A stretch of DNA of 64,000 bases from Oasisia sp. SBJ-2009 (GCA_964017155.1 OZ024861.1:29654277-29718276); one strand, 5' to 3'. Positions 1 through 11,160 are shown, counted from the first letter of the stretch. Notes: generated from the letters alone by a model not told the origin. Numbers and translations: made by a program.

Positions 1-175
1 CAACTTATCACGTAACAAACTTAGAAGCATCAGTCTGATAACTTTTTAGCGAGGCGGGTGAACCTCGCAAACAACGAAATAACTCAATTTGACATCCATA
101 TCAGCCACATGAGAGCGTTGGGATATACTGATTTGAGCAAAAATCGCCTGTGTCGTGTGACTAGTGTATTTATAT

Positions 176-600
176 TTAAATTGAGCGAGCTGTTTCAAAG
201 ACGACAGTTGGAGTTGAATTTGCTAGGAGAGACGCATATAGCGCCGGGGCGGCTGGCAGCGAATTCTTAGGGCAGTTAAATATGATGTAACTAGGACGTG
301 AAGGCTTCGAAACGTCAACAGTAGCAGTTTGCACTCGATCTGTTGTTTGATCGGAAGCCAATGAAGATCGTTTGGAGCAGCAGTGATGTGTTCGTGTTTC
401 TTCTTTCTGGTTATGAGCCGGGCAGCAGGGTTATGCACTCTTTGGAGTCTGGTGAAAAGATGGTCGGTAATGCCGTACAGCAGGCAGTTTCCATTGTCAA
501 GGCGTGACGTCACGTAGGTATGAACCACACTTTCTGTGGTTTTCTGGTCAAGAAGGTCATTGAATTCTTGCAATACAGTGGAGAGGGACATATGCCACAC
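176..600 (-). pseudogene. Non-LTR retrotransposon (CR1/L2-like) RT C-terminal fragment
   Basis: Read on the minus strand, the translation has the C-terminal landmarks of a LINE reverse transcriptase: a stretch like 'SRLDNGNCLLYGI', then 'LQRVHNPAARLI', then 'LHWLPI', in the order usual for CR1/L2/Rex-type elements. The frame breaks near position 223, and the last part continues in another frame. There is no upstream polymerase palm, so this is a dead, 5'-truncated copy. The clade is inferred from remembered motif style, not from a search. Confidence 0.7.
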
Positions 601-637
601 GACAAATGTTGGTTGTTCATGCTTAGGGCGTCATCAA

Positions 638-802
638 AGAAAAAGGATGGAATGCCATGACGGCAGAGGTCAACGCTCTATCGACGACGTTGCGGAGTGT
701 GGAGGACCTAAAGAAAAACTAGCAATGAGCTCATTTGTGCGTTTTCTTTTTGATAAATATTTGAATAAAATTGAATTTTAAATGGCATAACGTTGTTATT
801 TA
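638..802 (+). repeat. Left arm of a widely spaced inverted repeat
   Basis: About 165 bp that recur in reverse complement at 5690-5865 with few differences. The arm ends in an A/T-rich tail containing AATAAAATTG. One frame of both copies reads 'WNAMTAEVNALS' followed by 'VEDLKKN' and a stop. This recalls the Myb/SANT-like domains of some transposon proteins, but the resemblance is weak. It may be the tail of one mobile element inserted twice in opposite directions. Confidence 0.7.
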
Positions 803-989
803 TATAACTGTTAAAATACTGTTTGCAGAGTTTTGAAATGCACTAAATGGAGTGATAAATTTGCATTATTATTTTATTCATACTAATTAATTCAGTTAAT
901 AATTTGTAAGACAAGCTTTGTACAGTATTGTTCTTCATTTGTGATATAATAATGGCATTCTAAGCCGTTATTCTAGTTATTTCTCGTTA

Positions 990-1392
990 TATCTTTCAGT
1001 CTACGTCATCGAAAAGTCGCTGTCCCCATCGGTTGGTCCGCAACATTCTAACACAGAGGCCAGTCCCAAGCTGAGTTGGTTCTGCATTATCATTGCATCA
1101 ATACTATAGTTATTTTGGCCTCCAAGAATACACTGGCGTTGGGGCGGCGATCTTCCCATAGGATACAAAGAATCTTTCTGAGACAACTTTGGTTGAATGT
1201 CTTTATGATCTTCACAGATGATATCGATATGTAATCCACCCCTCGCTCCTGTAGAGTGATAGTACAAACGGCTTTATAGAACATCACCTTTGTTTCTTCC
1301 ATGAGGTTGTGGGTGTTTGTTTTAATTTCACAAATGTAATCATGAAGGAAATGCATTACATGTGTACACATTTCGGTATCACTTGTCTTCAC
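990..1392 (-). pseudogene. RTE/BovB-like LINE RT C-terminal fragment
   Basis: On the minus strand one frame reads 'CLRKILCILWEDRRPNASV', and a neighbouring frame then reads 'IDAMIMQNQLS'. These match the post-RT region of RTE-type LINEs, which typically has CLRxILxIxWxD, then NxxVLExA, then IExMLLxxQLRWxGH. At least one frameshift separates the blocks. It is a short relic with no catalytic part. Confidence 0.55.
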
Positions 1393-1655
1393 TAAGTGGT
1401 CATGAAGAAATGTTGCAGGGGTCTCAACATGTCATCTCTCACCTGTGTTACAGCCAACCTCTCACTTATTTACGACCACGTTCAATAATGCTTTTCATTT
1501 ACTTAACAAAACAGCAGTGTATCATTTCATTTCAGTACCAAATATTCACATATAATTCAAGAGGAATTTGTTTTGATTTTACCAATACATAATGCAATAT
1601 ACCCGTTTAATAAATTTCTACAATAATACAAACTATATATGATTTGATTGTATAA

Positions 1656-2835
1656 ATGGCATATATATATATATATGCGTTCGATACAGTTGGGAGGACT
1701 GGGCTATGGCAGCTACTGAGGAAGTATGGCTGCCCAGAGAAGTTCACAACAATGATCGAGGCACTACATACTGGAATGATGGCGAATGTTAGTGTTGGAG
1801 GAGAAGTCTCAGAATCGTTCAGTGTCACAAATGGGGTCAAGCAAGGTTGTGTACTGGCCCCCACGCTCTTCTCCATCTTCCTATCAGCAATGCTCGACGA
1901 GGCTTTCCGAGACATGGGGGATGGAGTCTACATACAGTCCAGACAGAACGCTGACCTATTTAACGTCGCACACTTCAGAGCAAAGACCAACACTACTCGG
2001 ATACTGATGAGAGAGCTGCTATTCGCAGATGACAGTGCACTGGTTGCACACTCTGCTGAAGAGATGCAGAAAATAGTGGATGCTTTCTCCGATGCGTCAA
2101 AGAAGTTCGGCCTGAAGATTAACATCAAGAAGACCGAGGTGCTGTACCAATCCAACTCTACAAGAACCCGAGAGGAGGATATCATGGTTGATGGAAACAA
2201 GCTGAACTCTGTTCTAGAATTCACCTACCTCGGAAGCACTATATCAAGTGATGGATGCATTGACGATGAAATACAGAGGAGGATGGCCAAGGCTAGTGCA
2301 TCTTTCGGCCGACTACGCCAGAGACTCTGGAACAACCACCATGTGTCCATGCGGGTTAAAGGCAAGATATACCGTGCAATCGTGCTGTCCACCCTCCTAT
2401 ACGGAGCTGAGGCCTGGACAGTGTACAGACGACAGGTGAAAAAGCTGCATGCCTTCATGATGCGACATCTGCGTTCGATCATGAGGATAACCTGGATCGA
2501 CAAAGTGACAAACAAGGAAATACTAGAACGAACAGGGCTGCCATCTATGGAAGATCTTCTGATCAGAAAGAATCTCCGATGGACTGGACACCTTATGAGG
2601 ATGTCACCAGACAGGCTACCGAAGCAGGTTCTCTACTCGCAACTGTCTTCTGGTCAGAGAAAGAGAGGGCGCCCTCGTCTCCGGTTCAAAGATACCATCA
2701 AGAGAAACCTGAAGATAAGAGACATAAAGATCGACTCATGGACATCACTCTCACAGCAGAGAGACAAATGGAGAGCAACAGTCAAGTGATGGAAGCAGTC
2801 TTTGTCGCTTCGCGACCGACAGCATGATGATATAT
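1656..2835 (+). pseudogene. 5'-truncated RTE-like LINE reverse transcriptase
   Basis: An open frame of 377 codons starts inside the RT domain at motif A ('AFDTV'). It continues through 'GVKQGCVLAPTLFSIFLS' (motif B), 'LLFADDSALVAHS' (the YxDD/FADD catalytic box) and 'EFTYLGSTISSDG', then the C-terminal block 'LLYGAEAWTVYRRQ' and 'NLRWTGHLMRM'. The endonuclease and the first half of RT are absent. The 5' break lies beside a short (TA)n run near 1657-1675, as expected for truncated target-primed insertion. The frame ends at a TGA near 2789. The next bases still read like element sequence, ending near the dinucleotide-rich tail at 2835. The frame is well preserved, so the copy is fairly young. 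RTE-clade membership is my recollection of similar invertebrate elements. Confidence 0.85.
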
Positions 2836-2839
2836 ATGA

Positions 2840-4060
2840 CATTGAAATAACAACATAGGGTCAGGAGACTCACTAAGTCAGTAATAGTCAGTATCAAGAA
2901 GCCATCCTTATCAAATAACTGTAACAATATCAAGCACATCATCTCAATGAAATTCTTAAAAAAAATTCATTAATAAAACTTAACAAGTATATAGGGTAGG
3001 TTACATAATCAATTAATTGTTTTCATGATACAATATATGTGTTGTATAAGGTTGAAATAAAGTTAACATGTGGTTGTTGGTTCTGAATCTTGCATACATA
3101 TATAGCACTTTTGCTGTGTACATATTTATTGATAACTTTGTAAACGTCTGTATATTTGTCTTTGCTTTTTAAAATATCACATATATACATCAAAGAAGAA
3201 TCACGGCCGACTGTCCTCGTTATTTTATTGCACGTAAAGTGCTTGTCAATTAAATGTAATAAACATGTCATAAGTGGATAGTTTAAAGACCGGGTCATTT
3301 CTGCATAATGTCACGTGGATAGTTAAAACACAAAGAACACGTGATCAGTGCACGACAACACAAAAACACAGTACGTTTGGTATGATCATGTGATCGGTCC
3401 GCGACAATAAAAAGCGGTTCATTTATACATAATTTAAGAACACGTGATCAGTACATATGTAGAAAAAGTAGATGAAGTTAGGGACGACATAAGAAGTAAA
3501 GATTGGTTTAAGGGACTTTGACAGTAGGCTGTGAAGGCTGTTTTTAACGTGCGAAAAATCTGTTGCTTTTAGGGGAGCCTCCGTTATCTCGTGCAACTTA
3601 AGATCAAATACAAGGGAAATATATCATTGCCATTCGTTATCAAAATTATTGCAACATTCTATTCACAATTGCTTACAATGAAATATAATTCAAAAATGTA
3701 AACGATGAAATACCAATTAAAACAATATTGCATGTAGATGTCACAGGCATATGAAATGTATTTTTTGCCGGTATAAATTGAGAAATTACACAGATTTAAT
3801 CAAGGTGTACGGGGGAGATGATGTAGAAATGGCCCGCATTTTCTTGCCGCGAACCGATCACATGGTCTTACAAAACATACTCATTTTAGTTGGCAGGAAT
3901 CCAACTGCGCGATATGTTAGGCGGGTAAAACATATTACACTGTATCGTAATCGGATGTGAAATTATATATAACATGGGCGTTTGCCATATGAAATCAGTT
4001 CGTATAAGGCACGCCTTTGAACAACTTCATTGAGTCACAGAGAGAAGCAAAAAGACACTG
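2840..4060. other. AT-rich stretch without a recognisable gene
   Basis: No convincing coding sequence. Around 3310-3450 two or three imperfect copies of a ~75-bp unit occur, each with an ACACGTGATC core. The open frame at 3751-3960 has no recognisable motif. The region separates the LINE from the transposase relic. Confidence 0.5.
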
Positions 4061-4069
4061 TTTAGAACA

Positions 4070-5052
4070 ATGGCCGGTAGACCAGCAGCACCAGTACAAA
4101 TTCTGCCTCCCAACGCTGTTCTCGTTCCAGCGGCTGTTGCACAAGAGAAACTCGGGCCATTCCAGTTGCGCTTGATGCTTGACGACGACGTTCATCCACA
4201 GATTGCATGGCTTGCTGCACGAGGGTTGTTAAAAAACAGTTTCGACTGCCCTCGTTGCGCAATCCCATGCAGTTTCGTCGCACAACATGACACCCAGGAC
4301 GGATGGCGGTGGAAGTGTCGTCGATGTCATCAGAGACACGGTGTGCGAGAAGGCTCTTTTTTCAAGAGCAAGGTTCCCCTAGGGAAACTGGTTTGGTTTC
4401 TGTTCTCATGGGCCACTGAGATTCCGCTACACCATGTTACCTGGCAACTGACGCTATCGCCAAGAACTGCCGTGGACTGGGGGAACTTTGTGAGGGACAT
4501 CTGTGCGCAAGATGTGCCACTAAACCCGTGACAGCTGGGCGGTTTCGACAACAATGGCCAGCCCATTGTGGTCGAAATCGACGATTCGTATTTCTTTCGC
4601 CGGAAGTTCAACAGAGGGCGACGAGTCAACGGCCTGTGGGTTTTTGCTGCCATAGAAAGGGACAGCGGGCGCTGCATGATGGAGGTTGTGCCCGACAGAA
4701 CAGCACAAACACTGCAGCCACTGATCCAACAATGGTGTCTCCCGGCACCCGCATCATTTCCGATGGTTGGGCTGCTTATAACAACCTGTCGCAGCTGAAC
4801 GGGTGTGTGTATCTCCATGACGTAGTGGTACACCAGGAGAACTTCGTCGAACCTGTACACCCGGAGATACACACTCAAAACGTGGAGAATCTGTGGATGC
4901 GGGCAAAACGCAAGTTGCGTCGCCAGTTTGGAACGACCAGACAACTTTTCCACACATACCTCCGCGAGTTTGTGTGGCTGGAGCGTCACAGAGGACACCA
5001 CCATCGCTTAGCGGCGTTGCTGGTGTGCATCACGCAACAGTACCCCTGTTGA
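4070..5052 (+). pseudogene. Merlin / IS1595-type (ISXO2-like) DDE transposase, broken
   Basis: The N-terminal part (4070-4531) has a zinc-ribbon pattern, CPRC followed about 20 residues later by CRRC. After it comes an ISXO2-like DDE domain: 'EIDDSYFFRRKF' (first Asp), 'ISDGWAAY' (second Asp), 'HTQNVENLW' (the Glu), and the basic segment after it. The reading frame is cut by an in-frame TGA at 4529-4531 and shifts frame near 4735-4745, so no intact transposase can be made. The layout (zinc ribbon, then DDE) is that of eukaryotic Merlin elements and the related bacterial IS1595/IS1016 group. I could not find terminal inverted repeats close to the gene. Confidence 0.85.
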
Positions 5053-5059
5053 GCTGAGG

Positions 5060-5690
5060 GAGGCAGGAAGAAGAAAAACGGTTCTTTTCAGAGCCAACCA
5101 TATCACTCATAAAGAGTTGCTACCTCGTTTGTGATCGAATCCCCGAATAATTGATTGTATCATGTACTTTAAACCTTTACCTCAAAAGGTAAAAGATACA
5201 AATCGTCCCCACGAACATAATATCATTTCTTCCAGACAGTAACAAAATATCTTTACGTATAACCGATTTCAGTTAATATACACGTCTCTTTTTTAAGAGT
5301 AATTTCGCAATTAAACAATATCACTTGCTAATAATTATGACATAGATGTAAAACATAAATTTCCATTGTTACTACAGATATGTTTTTCTCACTTAATCCA
5401 TTTTAACTATATAAATGTGTTACGTACAATATGAACATACAGTACATGCAACTACATTAATTGAAGAAAACATATGTAAATACATTTATATTTTTTAAAC
5501 ATCTGCTTATCCAAGGATGTGTAGCATGTACGGACTGGGACTCTTTTAGAAACGCGTCTAACGACATTCATGCAGATATGCAGATACTGTGGCATCATAC
5601 ATAAGCTTCTGACAGTATCTGTGTATTCCCCAAAAGAGTGTGAAAGTGTTCGGCAACGATAAGCCCTGGTTCACCAAAAACCTGAAAAAT
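5060..5690. other. AT-rich stretch, no gene seen
   Basis: Nothing recognisable: no long open frame, no tRNA-like boxes, no tandem array. It lies between the transposase relic and the right inverted-repeat arm. Confidence 0.5.
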
Positions 5691-5865
5691 TAATTATATA
5701 AATACAGCGTTATGCCATTTTACATTCAATTTTATTCAAATATTTATCAAAAGAAAACACACAAATGAGTTCATTGGTAGTTTTTCTTTAGGTCCTCCAC
5801 ACTCCGCAACCTCGTCGATAGAGCGTTGACCTCTGCCGTCATAGCATTCCACCCCCTTTGCTGTC
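5690..5865 (-). repeat. Right arm of the inverted repeat
   Basis: Reverse complement of 638-802. It shares the blocks ATGACGGCAGAGGTCAACGC and GGAGTGTGGAGGACCTAAAG and the tail TTGAATAAAATTGAA. On the minus strand the frame runs 'EQGQQRGWNAMTAEVNALS' and then 'VEDLKKNYQ' stop, slightly longer than in the left arm. Confidence 0.75.
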
Positions 5866-5899
5866 CCTGTTCGACAAGATTGATTTGAATCGGCCTTGC

Positions 5900-6700
5900 G
5901 AGTTTTTTTTTATAAAATTAACTAAACCTTTAATGTTTTTTATTAAATCATGATTACAAATAATAAAATATGCCGTGTTAGGGCCGTGGACATGTCCACA
6001 ATCGAAAGAAATCGCCTCCGTTGTTCTGGTGATTATGCGAGGTTAGAAATGAACTTTTTAAAAACATTACAAAAATAACAAAACTTAAAATCATGATTAC
6101 AAATAATAAAGCATGCGGTCTTAGGCCCGCGGACATGTCCACACTCGAAAGAAATCATCTGAGACAGCTGCATGCAGACATTAGAACGTTTCTCGCAATT
6201 ATATAACCTGTCACAGGGTTTGGGAGAGCTGGCGGGAAGCCCCCATGCACATATCAAAAGAACATCTGCACTGGTGATAAATTTAAAGTTAGTATAATCT
6301 AATCAATTTGACTTTATCTCAGCAGAACTATAATGATAGCAACTGATATACGACCTCTGGCTCATGTGCATACCAGTTATACATGTCCACACTCGAAAGA
6401 AATCACCTCCGTGGTTATGGTGCCAATGCGAGGTTAGAAATGAACATATTAAAAATTTTATAAAACTTAAAGTCATGATTACAGCTAATAAAGCAGCCGT
6501 GTTAGGCCCGCGGACATGTCCGCAATCGAAAGACATTACCTCCGTGGTTATGGTGCCTATGCTAGGTTAGAAATGAACATTTTAAAAACTTTAAAAAATA
6601 ACAAAACTTAAAATCATGATTACAAATAATAAAGCATGCGGTCTTAGGCCCGTGAACATGTCCGCAATCGAAAGAAATCGCCTCCGCGGTTCGCGTGCCT
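5900..6700. repeat. Cluster of ~140-bp repeat units
   Basis: At least four imperfect copies of a unit with three landmarks: GGACATGTCC beside ATCGAAAGAAATC, then CGAGGTTAGAAATGAAC, then AAATCATGATTACA followed by an AATAAA. They sit at about 5945-6090, 6095-6170, 6380-6500 and 6510-6700. Foreign sequence interrupts between 6170 and 6380. GGACATGTCC is a perfect palindrome. The unit's origin is unknown to me. Confidence 0.7.
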
Positions 6701-6719
6701 CTGGGAGGCGCCTACAGCT

Positions 6720-7600
6720 CGCGCCATATTTGCCGCAGAAAATTAGCGATATTTACGTCTTTAAATTGCTCTAAAACACAAATAAAAAAAAATTATCTGA
6801 CTTCTTTGTACCGGAAGTGATGCAGAATCACATTGCGAATACATACACATGGATATAAGTTGGAAAAAAAATGGTTTTAAAAGGCCGTAATAATTTAGGC
6901 CAGTTAAGTATAAGATTACCCAAAGATGCATGCCGCCATCTTGGAAATCTGACATCGCCGGAAACGAAGTTGGCGCGTCTGCCGTATTGTCTTTACGTCA
7001 CAGTAATTTGTGATCCCTAAATGTATTTTGAATGAAATTATTTATTGCTTGACCCGTAATGGAAACAATCGTTTAAAATGTCTGATATTGTGTTTATAAT
7101 TTTGTTCAGTATAGATGTAGAGGCCCAAATCATCTTGAAGACTGTACGGATTTTACTAATTCAGAACAAATCGTCAAATTTATAAACACATATACATGAA
7201 ACAATAAATCGACGTTAGTAAATAAAATGTAATGTATTGCCATTACGGTGAAACTTGTTTATTTCCTAAATAATGTAATAACATGTGCTCATGATAAACG
7301 CTTATTTTTATTATTCCTCCAAAATATCACGGCTAGAAACAGACCAGTTGTAACTTATAAGATGTTAGACGGAATCTATATTATAACAGATACTCAATGG
7401 TTAAGAAGCTGATAACAACATCAGAGTAGGCGGATATTTTCATCATACAGACGAGCCGAACGAATCGACCATGAGGACAAATGGTAACAGTTTTATTATG
7501 ATACATGTTGAAAACGACAGTTGGGTAAGGTGTCTGCCTTCAGTCCACCCCGTAGACAGTCACACTTCCGCCACGTGCTGTGCGATGCGTGCGTCAAGAA
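6720..7600. other. Intergenic stretch downstream of the chitin deacetylase-like gene
   Basis: Mostly AT-rich and non-coding. It must contain the 3' untranslated region and polyadenylation site of the minus-strand gene ending at 7605. No unambiguous boundary could be read. Confidence 0.4.
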
Positions 7601-7604
7601 TACG

Positions 7605-8849
7605 TCAGTCTTCGGCTCTGTCCTTGACGACGAATACGACGAGGAGAACCAGCAAGATGGTGCTCTCGACAAGTATCATCGCCGTGCCGCTCACCTTCCC
7701 ATCGGCCTCCAGCGTCGCCATGTTGCATCTCGCTCCGGACCGCTTCGTCGTCCTCTTGAACAAGCCCGAATCTTTGATTTCGTTAAGCGTCTTTGGATCC
7801 TTCACCCATTCGAGCATCTGCTCCATAGACACCACATAGACGTCCTGTAAGTCGTGAGCCAAGACAACGGCAATGAACCGCTCCAGAGCCTTCTCGGCGA
7901 GCCTGCTTTTATTGAACCAGTTAGTGTGGGCCTTGATGACGAACGGCGCGCGACTGCTCGCATAGTGCTCCCAGAAGTTGTTCACGAGCGTGTAGTAGAG
8001 CATCTCCTCGTTCTCGGGAGCGATCCACTCGTCGATGAAGACGTTAGGCAAGCTGCCGTTGTCGTAGAAGAGTCGTACCGGAACCTCCCAGACGCCGGCG
8101 TAACAATGGGCGGGGTGATTGCAGGCATTAACGTCTCCCGGGCAGACCTTATCGTCAGATGTGTAGGTCACTGTGTAGGGCCACAGTGGTGCTTGGTTCT
8201 TCAAGCGTATATTTTCTCCGAGCACGACGCTAGAGTCGTAGGGCTTCCATGCACGACCCTCATACTTAGTCTCGTTCGACATGTGTTCTATGGCTAAGAA
8301 CACTGCGTCTGCTGCCCTCTTCTTGAGACCAGGCACATGCATGCCCTTGATGTCTGTTTTGTCGATCTTTGCCTCCGTCGTGAGAATCTCCTTCTGACTC
8401 ATTATAAGCTGCTCCCAGTCATCTGATATGAAGCTGTCCACAGTGTCTGTGTCGCTGACGCCGTTGACGCCGATCTCGTGGCCATCCCGGTAGAACTCGC
8501 CGGCGCGGCAGTAGTCGTCCGTGTAGGTATCAGAGACAAACAGCGTCATGGTGATCGGCGCACCATTCGGGTTTTTCTTCTCATCTTTGAATAGTCTCCG
8601 TAGCGGGTCCCACGAGCTGCTATTTAATGGGCCGACAAATGTAAACACGACTAACTGTGGCACGGTATTAAGCGCTAAATCACCATGAACGGAGCGACAT
8701 GCGCAGTTGCAGTCCGGCAGTTTGCAGTTGTTTTCCAGACACGGCCCCGCAGGACACTCACCCGCTCGCACAGCCGACGGTAGAAGCAAGAACGCCGTCG
8801 CCAGCAGGGCAGCGCCGAGTAGGAGCCTGGACGGCTGCGTCGTAATCAT
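7605..8849 (-). CDS. Chitin deacetylase-like protein (CE4 fold), probable pseudoenzyme with C-terminal membrane anchor
   Basis: A complete, intron-free 414-residue frame. Residues 1-29 form a signal peptide with hydrophobic core 'LLLGAALLATAFLLLPS'. A Cys-rich linker follows ('CPAGPCLENNCKLPDCNCAC', residues 32-51), as in invertebrate chitin deacetylase-like proteins. Family landmarks follow in order: 'VVFTF' (67-71), 'ITMTLFVS' (99-106), 'RDGHEIGV' (121-128), 'PLWPYTVTY', and near the end 'SRAPFVIKAHTNWF' and 'VYVVSMEQMLEWV'. Enzymes of this family use TFDD and HxxxH motifs for metal binding and catalysis. Here TFDD reads TFVG (70-73), and after GHEIGV the two histidines are missing (NGVSD). 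I infer little or no deacetylase activity and a binding or structural role. About 20 hydrophobic residues near the C-terminus, followed by a short charged tail, look like a membrane anchor. A recent retrocopy is possible given the absence of introns. Confidence 0.85.
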   Translation of the reverse strand: MITTQPSRLLLGAALLATAFLLLPSAVRAGECPAGPCLENNCKLPDCNCACRSVHGDLALNTVPQLVVFTFVGPLNSSSWDPLRRLFKDEKKNPNGAPITMTLFVSDTYTDDYCRAGEFYRDGHEIGVNGVSDTDTVDSFISDDWEQLIMSQKEILTTEAKIDKTDIKGMHVPGLKKRAADAVFLAIEHMSNETKYEGRAWKPYDSSVVLGENIRLKNQAPLWPYTVTYTSDDKVCPGDVNACNHPAHCYAGVWEVPVRLFYDNGSLPNVFIDEWIAPENEEMLYYTLVNNFWEHYASSRAPFVIKAHTNWFNKSRLAEKALERFIAVVLAHDLQDVYVVSMEQMLEWVKDPKTLNEIKDSGLFKRTTKRSGARCNMATLEADGKVSGTAMILVESTILLVLLVVFVVKDRAED

Positions 8850-8946
8850 GGCCGGGGAGACGTTGAGAGTTGGGTTCCAGCACTTGCAAAAACAAATACA
8901 TCGAGGATTTAGATTTATGTATATTCGAAAGGGCGAATACGGGAGG

Positions 8947-8949
<3 letters not shown>

Positions 8950-8998
<49 letters not shown>

Positions 8999-9070
8999 GT
9001 GCGTGCGTGCGTGCGTGTATGTGTGTTTGTGTGTGTGTGTGTGTGTGCGCGCGCGCGTGCGTGTGAGTGC
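8950..9070. repeat. (GT)n microsatellite
   Basis: A GT/GTGC-rich dinucleotide tract lying about 100 bp upstream of the chitin deacetylase-like start codon. It is probably in the 5' untranslated or promoter region of that gene. Confidence 0.95.
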
Positions 9071-9179
9071 GTGCGGGTGTTTGTTTGTTTCCATTTCCGG
9101 TGTTATGCTTCGTTAGAAACTCCTCGTTCAGATGGTCTGGGTGGGTGTGTACATGTAAAACATACCAACAACAGATAAA

Positions 9180-9508
9180 CCCAGTTATTTAGTTTGTTTT
9201 ATAGAAAATAAACCTGTGCTTCGTTCCTTGAAAAATGCTAGGACCTATGTCATGTTCAAATATCTTAATAATAACAACATTGTGAGTTGTAGAATGAGCC
9301 AAAATTGTACTGCAGAATTGTGTTAATTCATAAATGACATTTTGTTCATAGTTTTTAGAGGGCGTACTTTGTCGTTCTATATAGACTGCTGAATTGTAAG
9401 AAAGGCGTATATGATACTGTTTTTAGTGCTTTGGTGAATCACAGTCACTGCCGAGTCTCTTCATCCATAATCACCTAACTGGCATTTTCTCTGGTTATTC
9501 AAATGGGA
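9180..9508. other. Intergenic, no feature seen
   Basis: AT-rich sequence between the microsatellite and the foldback element. No open frame, tandem repeat or tRNA-like element recognised. Confidence 0.5.
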
Positions 9509-9516
9509 TGACTAGA

Positions 9517-10323
9517 GTAGTAATATAGGGTCAATTCATGATACGGTGTGCGCGGCGCGGGGGAATTCGGTGGAATTCCCCCGGTGGAGGTCAAGGTCGC
9601 CATGTTAAAAGATAGGGGAAAAGGTCAAAGGTCAAAATTTTGCGCCGGTTTGCGCCGGTGGAAAATTCTGAAAAAAAATTCTGGCGCTTTTTTGGTGGAA
9701 TTCCTCCCGTCAAATGGCGCCATCAGGCGGATAGATTATGAACTAGTGGCGCCGCCTGGTGGACAAGTCACGAACTAAAACTACACAAATTCGTGCTGCT
9801 TATTATTTAAAGTGGCGCCTCCTGGCGGATAGGTCGTGCATTAGTGTAGCCCCCCCCCCCATACGGACAGTTCACGAACTAGTACTGTCCAAAATTCGTG
9901 TGTCTTATTTTTTAAATTACGTCAAAATGGCGTTAGGGTTATGTAGCGTCCCCTCGCGGATAAATGACGAATTATAAACTCGGTGAAAGAACAGGTGGCG
10001 TCATCTGACGGACACCTATTCGGCTAATCGGTCACGTGACTTAATATTGTACTCTATGACTTCGCTGTTTTTTTCATTCCGCTCAATACAATGTTGCAAT
10101 AAAACGGTGCGCTTATACCAGAAATAGCATTCTTGTAACAATGTATCGTCGTGTCAGCGTCCATATTTGTCGAGTTGTCATTGGTTGTAACGCTTCGACC
10201 CGTCCACGTGAATAGTCAAGAGGTCAGGACGCTAACCTGGCGAGCGTTTTCATTGGCTGTTGCATACGAAGAAGAGTTTTCATGTCTGCATGTCTGCATG
10301 TCTGCGCGTCTGCGCGTCTGCGC

Positions 10324-10376
<53 letters not shown>

Positions 10377-10690
10377 TATGCGTACGCATGCGTGTGCGTG
10401 TCGTGTCGTGTCTGCGTGTCTGCGTGTCTGCGTGTCTTCGTGTCTGCGTGTCTTCGTGTCTGCGTGTCTGCTTGTCTGCGTGTCTGCGTGTCTGCGTGTC
10501 TGCGTGTCTGCGTGTCTGCTTGTCTGCCTGTCTGCGTGTCTTCGTGTCTGAGTGTCTGCGTGTCTGCGTGTCTGCGTGTCTGCGTGTCTGCGTGTCTGCG
10601 TGTCTGCGTGTCTGCGTGTCTGCCTGTCTGCGTGTCTGCGTGTCTGCGTGTCTGCGTGTCTGCTTGTCTGCCTGTCTGCGTGTCTGCGTT
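9517..10690 (+). repeat. Left arm of the foldback element
   Basis: Unique-sequence part 9517-10325, then (GT)n 10327-10375, then an 8-bp minisatellite (10395-10690) of TGTCTGCG with variants TCTTCG, TGCTTG and TGCCTG. The arm carries several copies of a motif like GTGGCGCCxCCTGGCGGA (for example near 9750, 9815 and 9990), so it has internal repetition of its own. Confidence 0.9.
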
Positions 10691-10876
10691 AGACGCTAGC
10701 CCCATTATGGCGGATACCATAACGTTACTTTAGAAGCTAGCGCCATCTAGCGGATAACCCCAACACTACATTAGACGCTAGCGTAATGTAATGACGTAGC
10801 ATTGGGTTATCCGCTAGATGGGGTTAGCGTCTAATGTAGCATTGGGGTTATCCGCTAGATGGGGTTAGCGTCTAGT
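10691..10876. repeat. Palindromic repeat cluster inside the foldback element
   Basis: Four copies of the motif TAGACGCTAGC or its reverse complement, plus CATCTAGCGGATAACCCC and its reverse complement, are arranged as a hairpin. The right half holds a direct duplicate of the GGGGTTATCCGCTAGATGGG block. It may be a small nested inverted-repeat insertion. Confidence 0.75.
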
Positions 10877-11019
10877 ATTGTGAGGTCGCAACCGAATATA
10901 TTGTCACAAACCAACATTGTTTCTAGATTTTGTTGTGAATTTAAGATAATGACTTAGTAAAATACGAATAGTTGACATAATTATCACATCAAAAACGTTA
11001 AGTTATGTTATGGCTGTGG

Positions 11020-11160
11020 TCGAGACCACCATTTTCCCGGAAGTTGTGTTTTACACGTGAGAGGAATCATACGTTTTATGGAAGTTATGTTTTTGCACGT
11101 GACCGGAAGCTTCATTGTTTACGGAAGTTACGTTTTACACGTGGTAGGAGCCCATTTTGA
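11020..11160. repeat. Triplicated CGGAAGTTATGTTTTxCACGTG unit
   Basis: Three imperfect copies of a ~45-bp unit with a GGAAGTT core followed by TTTTxCACGTG. Two further copies occur at 14480-14560 on the other side of the large central array, so this unit brackets the array. Confidence 0.75.

Noticed and set aside
7854..8297. Plus-strand 147-codon frame inside the chitin deacetylase-like gene
   Set aside because: Antisense shadow of a well-supported coding sequence. No independent motif.
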